A stretch of 64,000 bases of DNA, taken from assembly GCA_950295325.1 (NCBI GenBank), contig OX485803.1:3782001-3846000 (forward strand). The letters are read 5' to 3'. The stretch is from Polytrichum commune (Eukaryota; Streptophyta; Polytrichopsida; Polytrichales; Polytrichaceae). The notes under the pieces were generated by a model. That model did not search any database. It was not told where the DNA came from and saw nothing but the letters and a program-made list of their open reading frames with translations. Numbering within the stretch: the first letter of the stretch is position 1; the number at the start of each line of letters is the position of its first letter. A program made the translations under genes and the position numbers. Shown here one piece after another: positions 54,755 through 64,000 of this stretch.

Positions 54755-56110
54755 CTACAACTACATGCATTGTTCTTTGTGAACCACACCTACACCGTCC
54801 ATCGTGGTATCCTTTCATACACACAAATTTGAACAACCGAGCCATAGCTTAATATAGATTTTTCTTTGCCACATCTTTAAATTCATGATATGAGGCCATA
54901 TTGGATTCTTTGGCTGACTAGTCTTTGTCCCAAACCATTCTTGGCCGCATGGCTCGTGGCACTATGAGTGCATTTGCCATCCCAATTCCTAGCATGTACC
55001 ACTTCCCTAGTGTGGAATTGTCTAAGGTGACATTCACCCCTGCATACGCATGTTGAGTGTTCAAGATTGAAGCCCTCATATGCGTTTCATTTTGAAAGGC
55101 TTTCAAATTTCAGCCTTTCAGTTGAAGGGTTGGTTCAAATCCAAGACGTCAATCCAAGAATATAGAAATGAAATACTCGTATTAAACTTATGCATAAATT
55201 ATGTGGTACATGGTTCCAACATAATGTGAAGAATTAAGAATCAACCATCTAACTTCACTTCTTGTAGTGACAATGCCCTATGCTTGTTGGTTCTTGTGGT
55301 GGTTTTTCAAGATTCAAAAATGCCATTCCAATCCATGAATTCAACCCAAACCTAGTTTGACTAACCCTCATTTAAGCATCTAGTGTGTCAAGGTTGAGTC
55401 CGGTTCTCCTTTCGTACTTAACCTAATTTTGATTCAAAAAACCCACTCAAAGAACTAGATTCAAGAGCTCAATAAACATCTAGATATTGTGGGAAATGTA
55501 CTAGCTAATAATATCAACGTAACCAACCCTCAACCCATCATCAGAAAACAACCAAACTGGTACATCCCTATGATTTAGAAGTTCCATAGTGCACTTACCT
55601 TTTTGGAGGTAAGACCAATAGTGGTGAGCTCACTTACCTTACTTTTGAAGGCAATTAGAGACATTTACAAGTCAACAAGTAACACCAACGGCAATTGTTC
55701 AAGCTACAATCGTTGATTTGGAGAATTGAAGGAACACCTTAGGAGATGAATTGTTGAACAAGTACGCAAAGTGCTCAAATCAACTCTATCTGCCACTTTC
55801 TTGTATAGAATGTATACTAGCATTGTTAACACAATCGAAAGGATGGGTTGTTTGTAAACTCGTTTTTAATCTACAGTCGCAAAGCCATATCCACATTAAC
55901 ACTCTTAAAGACAAAATGAACTCAAGTGATAGATGTTGTGGTCGCTTAATATGCTTAATTGAAACATCGCTAAATCTATCGAAAGAAAATCTATACATCT
56001 ATAAATTCATTCATTCAATTTAGCTTCATTACGGAATCGAAGGGCATTGACGACTTCAATTTGGATCACTATGTAAAACGGTGGCTTTGAGCAACTATCA
56101 TGACCTACCA
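54755..56110. other. Intergenic, no recognised gene
   Basis: Short frames only. Nothing was assigned. Confidence 0.4.
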
Positions 56111-56113
56111 TGT

Positions 56114-56185
56114 GTCATTATAGTATAGTGGTAAGTATTCTTGTCTGTCACACGGGTGACCCGGGTTTGATCCCCGGCAGCGGCA
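56114..56185 (+). pseudogene. tRNA-Asp(GTC) gene, decayed
   Basis: The 72-base cloverleaf has D-arm TAGTATAGTGGTAAGTAT, anticodon loop CTGTCAC (anticodon GTC), GGGTGACCCGGG and T-arm CCGGGTTTGATCCCCGG. A T-run, TTTTT (56191-56195), follows as a Pol III stop. Relative to the plant consensus the acceptor stem has two A-C mismatches (positions 4 and 7), the anticodon stem relies on T-G pairs, and the T-loop C56 is T. All are C-to-T or G-to-A changes. It is probably a pseudogene rather than a working tRNA. There is no CCA, as usual for nuclear genes. Confidence 0.85.
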
Positions 56186-56189
56186 TCAT

Positions 56190-56720
56190 GCATTTTTGTC
56201 ATTTCAGAATACAATGTTAACGAGCAATTAACGTTGACTAATCAATTTTCGTATGAACAATGCTTGATGGGAAAATTATATTGAGGACTTCAAGTGACGT
56301 CTTCATTTTCAATTTGGGGTTGCGCTTTGAAAGGCTATTTTGAGAATGGTATATTTTGAAGGGCCAAATCGCATTTGAAGGGCATCGAAGACTTCAATCT
56401 TGAGCACTGCGCATGTTGTAGTGCATCGCTATTGATGTTTACGGGCTTTGCCAAGCATCCTGTCCTCATGGTCATTTATGATGCACACGCTTTGGGGCTG
56501 CTTTGTATATTATACTCTATCCTTGTTCCATTGGGTCATCATGAAGGAAAACTTGCCAAACAATTTGGAGAGAAAACATAAGGTTGATGGTGTTGCTGTT
56601 GGCTTCCTTCTAAAGTCCGCCATCCAAAGACCATAATCATAGCGCTTGATATTGTCACTCCTGTTTTCATTTGGAAGTACCACTCAATGCGGCACATCGA
56701 CCTACACGCAACGGGTCCCC
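56190..56720. other. Intergenic, no recognised gene
   Basis: The words AGGGCAT(T/C)GA(C/A)GACTTCAAT occur at both 56040 and 56380, which suggests a local duplication around the tRNA remnant. No gene was found. Confidence 0.4.
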
Positions 56721-56722
56721 AT

Positions 56723-57552
56723 CACGGGTAGATCACTCTAAGGCATTTTTGTGCACCACGTGCGGCTGGGGTTTTTTTTTTGTTTTGAGGCTATTTACCT
56801 TCAAGGGCTGAATTAAAGCCTCCCTATAATTACTTGAATTTCAAAAATGGTCCATTTGTTTGCACCCTTCCATTACTTATATTGTCCAAGTCACTGTAAT
56901 TTTTTGTACTCTATATTCATTTTAAGTAATAAAAGCTAATCTACTTCCTAACGCAATTGACGAGTGTTGAGGGAAAGCATGGAAACAAAGAAGGGTGCAA
57001 ACAGTAATGCCATTGCAAACAGAGTTATGAAGAAAACACATATGAGACCATAGCAAACTAATATCATTGCAAACACTGTTATGATGAAAACACATAGGAG
57101 ATGCCAACACAAATACCATAGCGGTCATTGCAATGCAAGTGACCAAAAACACAAAGCATAGTAAAGCGGGTTTAGAATTTACAATTTAAGGTGGAGTCCA
57201 CAATGTTACAGCGCGTACAAAATAACCCCAAGTACACCACAAATAGGGTAAGGGTGGAAATAGAGGAAAAGTGTCCGTGTGTTCACAAACACAACATGCG
57301 GTTTACGAAATGTTGATCCATTTACATACCATACTCAACATACCTTCTAGGATCCTTATCTTCAGCCCCTATATTAATTTTACAAAAAAATAATGGCCCA
57401 CGTTTTATGTCCATCTAACTTACTTATAATGGGATTGTCTACATTTAATGGCCCCTTCATTATTTGGAATTCCTTTATAATTTTTATTTCAAATGATTTT
57501 AATCCTCTCTATATTATGTCGTTTTTAAAATGCACTAAGTGATCTACCCGTG
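56723..57552. mobile_element. hAT element, long relative of the 39096 MITE
   Basis: The 830-bp element has exact 15-bp TIRs CACGGGTAGATCACT and an 8-bp TSD matching at seven positions (GTCCCCAT and TTCCCCAT). Subterminal CACCACGTGCGGC matches 39096-39504. The interior has two direct repeats of GTTATGAnGAAAACACATA (57025 and 57079) but no transposase motif. Confidence 0.85.
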
Positions 57553-57559
57553 TTCCCCA

Positions 57560-59870
57560 TGCACATAACTCCTTCACCAATTGTATCACAAAGTGTGATA
57601 CGATTTCCCAAAAGGATGGGGGAACAAAGCCTCCAACATGCACATTGTGTTAGCAACATATGTGCAAAGTCATGACGTTTTAACATGGGTTACAACTTTG
57701 CAGGAGATTTTTTCAAAATATTATATTGTGTCTAACTATGGTAACCATTGGTGCAAGGTGCAATACGTGTCTAACATCCATGGAAAGGACGTGATGTGAC
57801 ATTTCATGAACGTCATGTAATTTTAGGCTTTTTAATTACCCTTCACCACATGGTTTCTTAAAGCAACAATGTAGTGCAATGACTCTTAAATGTGCAATTT
57901 GAAGATAGTACGTATGGGGCACGTGGTTTCAATCTTGTGTGCATGGGAATGTAAGGATTTTCTTGTAATCAAAGGAAGAACCCCATTTACATTTCCTTTA
58001 TGTCCTCTTGAACATCCAAGGTGCCATTATCTGGCATAGCAATCTGTAAGATGTTGTTTATCATGTTCCTCTTCACATGCATCACATCTAAGGTATGTTA
58101 TATTGACATATGTTGCAAGACAACTTAAAAACACATTGTTAGACTGCATACTCAACTAATTTACATCAACTAATTTAATTAATCCATTGACATTGCTCTC
58201 TATGTCACATTATTGGGCCTCACCAAGGATTCTACTACCCACCTGCATAATCAAGATTCACATCACTAAGATGATTAATTGTAGATAATAAGCTGGTGAG
58301 ACGCACCTCCTAATACATGAGATCCTAAAGAATGCTCCTTCGCTTGATGCCATGCCTTCAAGCTAGGTTGTCATGTGGAGGACAACCTCCATTTCCTCCC
58401 CTCCCCACACTCTTCACAGTTGTGCCTTAGAGAATCGTCTTTGGCTTTGTTGCCCATTGAAGGACATCTATGGGACTCACTAGTGGAGGAGCCATGCCCC
58501 ATTCTCAAAAAAATCAAACGCATTAGTCTCACTTTTGAAAAGATGAATAGTTTCCAAATTCATTATGATGATGGCATGCATATGTAGTCTTTCATAGATA
58601 CATATTGCCATCAATTCCATGTCTCATAATGTGGGCCAACAAACCTTTTGTCGCACACTACTAACAAGCCCTAGCCCTAGAAATTGGTCACAAGTAGACA
58701 ACCCTCAAAAGAAATCACTCTCGGTGGAGACAATCCATCTTCTAGGCACCATGCCACCACAAAGCCTTCAACTCCTCAATTAGTGGGACAAAATACACGT
58801 TGAATGTGCCAGAGGTTGGTGCATGTCGATCATGGAAAATTCAAGTTACCTTAAAAAACTTCTTTCAAATTGTAAGCAATCACATTGGGAGATTAAGGAG
58901 GAGGACCATCACTCATAGGAAACATGGGTCTGTAAGACATGAATTTTGACATTAGAGGGACATAAATGGCCAAGCTTGACATGTGTGGTCAATTGAGGTC
59001 ATTTGTATCATCTTGGACCTATCTTTCTTTTTTGGTTTTGTCACTCTCAATGTTTTATTCTCAAACATTGGTAGATTCTTCATTTTGACATGATAGTTTT
59101 CCAATTTATGGTCACTTTTGGGATGTAGTTTTTGTCAACGATGTCCAAGGGTAATTTTCAAATATATATCTATACATATGCCTACCTGACTCCTTGGGGA
59201 CCTTGGGTACATAGCCACCTACAAGGCTCGGCCAAGAGTGGCGGCCAATGTACTTGAAGCTTGGATCTCATGGCCCCTACTTGGATGTCCTAGCCAACAA
59301 CTCCTTGCACCACACTTATACAAGAGTGTGTTTTGAACCACTCTACATGGCAAGGCCACTTTGGGGCCGACATTGATAAACTCAAGGCCCATTATTTCTT
59401 TAACGGGTACATTATTAATGGGTAAATATTGTGAATACATTGTACTACATTCTCATATTAGTGAAATCATCTTAAAACAAATAAAATCATTTTTTTTAAA
59501 ACATAAAAACTTGCCCCTATAGATTTGTGGCCAATTCATCACAAATGACATGGACCAAATTAAATTGGTGTCTTTCAAACTAAATGTAACATCCAAACAA
59601 TTAAACATAATAACCTCTGGACCGCACACTATTCTAGTGCTCCTATGTTGGATGAATGATAGATTCACTTGTATGTGGTAATTCCCTCTCTCCCACATTA
59701 ATAAGTTAGGAAGTTAACTTCACATCAATGAATGGGTAAATAGCAATTTGGAAGTGGGGAAATAGATTCAAAGAAGGTCTCTACACTAAACAAAAATAGA
59801 ACATGCTTTCATGAACATTCAATAATGAACATATAATCTAGCGAGTAAGTTTGAATGAATAGCCAGAAAT
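57560..59870. other. Intergenic, no recognised gene
   Basis: A decayed CCCCTATAGATTTGTGGCC word near 59515 resembles Mutator-MITE interiors. Short frames have no domains. Confidence 0.4.
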
Positions 59871-59899
59871 CTAATAGGATCTTCATGGACTTTCACATA

Positions 59900-61180
59900 A
59901 CAAGGACATGACAAAACTCCCATCTTCTATGAAAGAAAAATAACTAAACACTATTTGTCCATATTTGCGTGGCTGCACCCATGTGGAAGCACTGACTTTA
60001 ATGACCACCACGTCATGAACCACAACAAATGTTCTGTTCCAAACATGCGCTGCAAATTGGGAGTTGATGGGAAAAGATGCAATACCTCGCAACCTCCCGA
60101 TAAAATCTGTGCTTCCCACATTTTGAGCATCGATCGATCCTCTTGTAGCTGCTTCTGAACAAGATGCATCGTGCCCTGTAAACATGCATGGATGATTTGG
60201 TAAGACAACCCAGAGGACTTCAGTAGTCTTGTTGCTGCTCACTTGGTAGTTGGCAGGGTGTTTGGTTTCGGGAGCAAAGGAGTGGCCACACTGTGTAGGA
60301 GCTCATGCTTATGTGCATTTGATGTTCCATGGGCCTTTAGCACGGTCAAAAGCACAATGAATGTTTCAAGGCAGGAGAGGTGGTGGTTTGGAGGTAGCAG
60401 GATCTTATCAACCTCTCTTAGCAAGTCTCCTCAACAATTTGTCGTCCACGCTGGGTTCATCTTCAACATTGCGTGCTCGTGGGAAGTCCCAGAGTGCAAA
60501 TCCTGAGACTGGTCCACTGTGCCTAACAAATAAGATATTCATTTCACCTCCAGAAATTGTGAGGAAAATGGCTGAGCCTTTGATTTGGATTTGCTAATCA
60601 TCTTGTCGAGTTGAATGTGATAAAGAGAAGTGCATGGACAAGAAATCTTTAGTGCATATGACCATATTATAATGGTCTCATTTAGTCGTCTCTGGAGTCT
60701 GGTGTACTCAACTGCTGCCAAAGAAGTTCCGAACCTGGAAAAGCTATAGGCCGAGCACTCTCCGTTTGGGATTTTTCGCCCCTGCTGGCATCAGAGTGAA
60801 TATCTTCCACACGCTTAGAGGCTCTCCAACTGAACTAGCAACTGCACACTGGTACTAACTACCTCTTCCTCGAATGAATCTCCTCAACCAGCGTCAAACC
60901 CAATTCCTTCTGATGAATGGGGAAGGAAGAACGAGTCACAAATTCTTGAAAGGCCTAACTGACTTAGAAGTACTGTACAGGTTATCCTTGTGAGAATAAA
61001 TAAATGATCTTGCAAATTTTGCTATCATTTCCCAGATATTCCTGCAACTCGGGCTCTAAGCCCAGAGTCCAGCTGCTTACCAACCTTCTGCCTGGAGAAT
61101 TGGAGGCATCATCAGTCCAGTCTATGGGTGGTCCAATAGTTGAAGGTAAATATGTGGGCACTTTCAACTTCACAAGCAAT
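59900..61180 (-). pseudogene. Exon-like island, unidentified host gene remnant
   Basis: On the minus strand several protein-like blocks appear with splice-like borders. 61179-60982 reads LPSTIGPPIDWTDDASNS. 60721-60539 reads AAVEYTRLQRRLNETIIIW. 60424-60239 reads ILLPPNHHLSCLETFIVLLT ending in a CAA|GTGAGC donor. 60190-59951 follows a TTTACAG acceptor and reads HLVQKQLQEDRSMLKMWEAQ and FGTEHLLWFMTWWSLKS. They look less random than surrounding frames, but I do not recognise the protein and cannot assemble a continuous model. A stop lies directly upstream of the third block. Confidence 0.3.
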
Positions 61181-61584
61181 TTTGACTTTTGGATCGGATT
61201 GGGTAATGACTCATCTAGTTAGCAATCGCGGGTCACAAAGATTGTGGTCTCTCTCATAGTGGGATGTATGTCATGTGCTCTGCACTTAGGTTTATTGAGG
61301 AAGGTTGAACAAACTTGTGCATGACCCTGGTTGTTTAGAGGTAGTGGCCTTGTAAATTTATTGGGTCCCATTTGGCTATTGGTTTTGTTATATAATGGGG
61401 CCCCTTTGAACTACTATATGTGTGGAGGACATTTAAAAATGGCAAGTACTTGTATAGATAGAGTCCAATTACATCTTAAAGAGGAGGTGCAAACGAATAG
61501 AATTGCTTCCTTTATGAGGACACACGTGTCAACGAAGTGTCTCTTTGCATGTGGGGTAGTCTGCCTCCTTTCGATGTTGGACTC

Positions 61585-61588
<4 letters not shown>

Positions 61589-61629
<41 letters not shown>
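61589..61629. repeat. (GA)n microsatellite
   Basis: About 20 uninterrupted GA units; a much shorter GA run is at 62473-62486. Confidence 0.95.
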
Positions 61630-61631
<2 letters not shown>

Positions 61632-61680
61632 TTCTAAATTGACACTATAATATTATCCCCAATTTTTTTAGTGTGCTTAA

Positions 61681-62381
61681 CTTGAGGGGTAGACTCTTCA
61701 TTGAAAACCTAAATGATATGCGTGGGTGATTCTGAAACACACCCCCTATATACAAGAAAAATATAGAGAAAATTAAAATATATGGATAGTACTGGTAGCT
61801 TGAAGATGGACTTGTGTATTTATATTAAGCTTTTCAATTTACTTTGATGAATGACTCCACTACGTACTAGAGTATTTACCATGAAATTAATAGGCCTTTA
61901 TTACATATATTGTTAACTTTCAATTTCTAGTGAGAAAGTTACAGAAGAAATTTTCATCCATAGGATGTAACTCATAATAATCCATGTTTGCTGAAGCTAA
62001 CGTAATAATATCATCTAAATTTACCATCACATGATTAGTTGAATCATAAAACTATTTGGACTCAATTTGTACAAACCTAGAACTCAAATGCAAACCCTAA
62101 CCAAATTGGACTGGGTAGTCATTGCGGATGATTATTATATGACAACAATGGATGTAAAATGTAAAATGGATGAAATTAGCATATCTATTGTAAAAAAAAA
62201 TCTCTAAACCCTAGGAACCCTTTTGTACATCTAAATTTATTAATAGCCTTTTTGAATGTAGACGCTAAAGAAAAAATGATACCTCTCCCTTAGATATACT
62301 ATGTACGCTAATGCCTTTGATAATACCCCTTTTCACACTCACATTAGTTTGTACATGTTATAAAGAGTCCGCCTCTTGGGG
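61681..62381. mobile_element. TIR element (GTGGACTCTTCAT family), second long copy
   Basis: The 701-bp element's left end CTTGAGGGGTAGACTCTTCA and right end, inverted, CCCCCAAGAGGCGGACTCTT match 54019-54746 loosely. GCTTAA flanks both sides (61675-61680 and 62382-62387) as part of a degraded 8-bp TSD. The interior parallels the 54-kb copy (TGACAACAATGG, TACGTAGT-like boxes). Confidence 0.7.
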
Positions 62382-62389
62382 GCTTAATG

Positions 62390-64000
62390 TGCTAAACAAT
62401 GTGGCCCACAATGTATTCCACTATCAATATAACAGTTATACCTAACTAAAAATATGTGGGCAGTGAACTTGGAGAGAGAGAGAGAGATTCTTAATTCACC
62501 ATACAACCCAGGTGGAAACTCTACCCTTAAGATCATGTTTTTAAATCACTTCTAATGCTTCTATCTAATTGATGACTTGTTATTTCAAAAAAGAAATTGT
62601 GACATGATGCTTGGGAAGAGGGCATTCAGAGTTGCAAATTACACTTTCGAATGTCATTTAAGAAATAATTGGAGACAAACTTACTGAAATATAGGTAACC
62701 ATCCAAACTCCATAGGTATTTAATTTCACGATTAAGAAAATTTGTAAATCGTTTAGCATTGATTTTCTTAAACGATGCTCATAACGTGAATGCAACTTCA
62801 ACATGATGCTTCTAAGAAATGGTTAAGTAGCTCCAACCAAATTCTAAAGAAAGTGAGCCATGTGAGTGCTTTAAATAGTTACTACCCCAAACCATAAGTT
62901 GATGGCACATCACAACAAAGCATAATTGGGGCACAATCCAACATGTCAAGTGAGCAACTGCCCTATGGCACAAAGAGAGGGAATTATTGTATATGAGCGT
63001 ACCTCTCATTCATCCAACATAAAAATGTGTCCCCTATAAGTTTGTGGTCGATTCATCTCAAATGACATGGGGGCACAAGCAAGGTCGAGTGATAGCTCTT
63101 GTACAAGGCCAAGTTATTTATGTTGACAATTTGTTTCAAGAAAAGTTTACATATTTTAGAAGGTGGTGCAAGTGGTATACAAATATGTGATATTGAACAA
63201 GTAATTGTTTAATTTTTAAAAATATGATAAAATACATTAAATTGATGTTTTTCTACAAATTTTTGTATGTTGCCCTAAATTTTATAATGAATTCAATGAA
63301 TATGAAAAAAAAATCCAACTTCAAAATATTTAAGGTCATGATATCTATGTCCAAAATTAGAATTAGCCACTACCTTTTGAGCATTGCTTTTAATAATAAC
63401 TTTTGAAGATCTCATCATGATATTCCTTGAGTATCTAACACAACAATAAAAGGTTGCCATGAAAAAAAATTCCAACTTAAACAACACTTTGCTACTACTT
63501 TTAGGTGTTTGACCAAAAAAATCATGGTTTTAGTATGCCAGAGCACTTTTTTCGTACACTTGACCATGCTTGCCCATAGACTACACTAATTCAAGGTCTT
63601 TAAAATCAATTTCAGTGTCAAATCAACTAAGCATAAGTAATCTCATGGATGCATATTAATTCATGACTTTTGTGTAGAGTTCATGCACCCAAAATTGATC
63701 ACTTAAGAGCATCTGCACCAAATTCGGAGAAGTATAAGGCGGTGCAAATTTTTATTCGTGTGGGAAGATAGAAATCAAGCAGGGTTGTCTATTGTGTCGT
63801 GACGGAGGCTAATCTCGGCACGACATTATGCCGGATGATGTCTTTATCCTGACGGACTTAAATTTTACCAAATTTTGTGTGTAATTACATTACCCCATTT
63901 CCGACACGTAGGATGTAAGATGTCCACGTGTGATGACATGCCAACAAAGTAGAGGTAAAGTGGGGAAAAAATTACTAGCGCCCATCCGCCCCCACGTCCG
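62390..64000. other. Intergenic to window end
   Basis: A decayed CCCCTATAAGTTTGTGGTCG word lies near 63030. Otherwise it is A+T-rich sequence with short frames. Nothing was assigned. Confidence 0.4.

Overview
This window looks like transposon-dense, intergenic nuclear DNA of a land plant (streptophyte). The signs are A+T-rich sequence with few convincing host genes, a decayed plant-type tRNA-Asp gene, many small hAT-, Mutator-, Harbinger- and TA-target MITEs with readable target-site duplications (TSDs), and a candidate intron with a plant-like CTAAC branch site. The species cannot be told from the sequence.

The centrepiece lies at 14103-29380 on the minus strand: one ~15.3-kb non-LTR retrotransposon bounded on both sides by the same 12-bp TSD, TCCAGGATGACA (14091-14102 and 29381-29392). 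From its 5' end (right) to its 3' end (left) it holds: a G-poor 5' region; a ~0.6-kb module of perfect hairpins (26891-27521); ORF1, apparently split by an 1801-nt GT-AG intron that carries a 47-bp tandem array (23553-24035); a small membrane-type ORF whose start overlaps the ORF1 stop in ATGAATAG; an ORF with a canonical 2A motif (DIETNPGP); and a long ORF2 with APE endonuclease, reverse transcriptase, an unassigned domain, RNase H, a CCHC finger and a restriction-enzyme-like (PD-D/E-x-K) endonuclease. Two endonucleases in one element is the hallmark of the Dualen/RandI group, described from green algae. This copy is inactive: ORF2 has three in-frame stops and two frameshifts at C-homopolymers that cancel, and the first catalytic Asp of RNase H is Asn.

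Left arm (1-14 kb): a dispersed repeat shared in inverse with 52.7-53.1 kb, a Mutator-like MITE family (three copies), a TA-target MITE family, a Harbinger transposase pseudogene carrying two nested insertions whose empty sites can be read against a second Harbinger copy at 41.4-42.7 kb, a hAT pseudogene (10.7-12.1 kb), and a G+C-rich island of unknown nature (3.74-5.15 kb).

Right arm (29.4-64 kb): a second hAT (ZNF862-like) pseudogene, a foldback hairpin, several complete 0.3-0.8-kb TIR elements with 8-bp TSDs, many fragments of a ~0.58-kb TIR family, a 3' fragment of an unrelated LINE, the decayed tRNA-Asp gene, and an exon-like island at 59.9-61.2 kb. I found no intact host protein gene. 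The coding content is essentially that of mobile elements in various states of decay.
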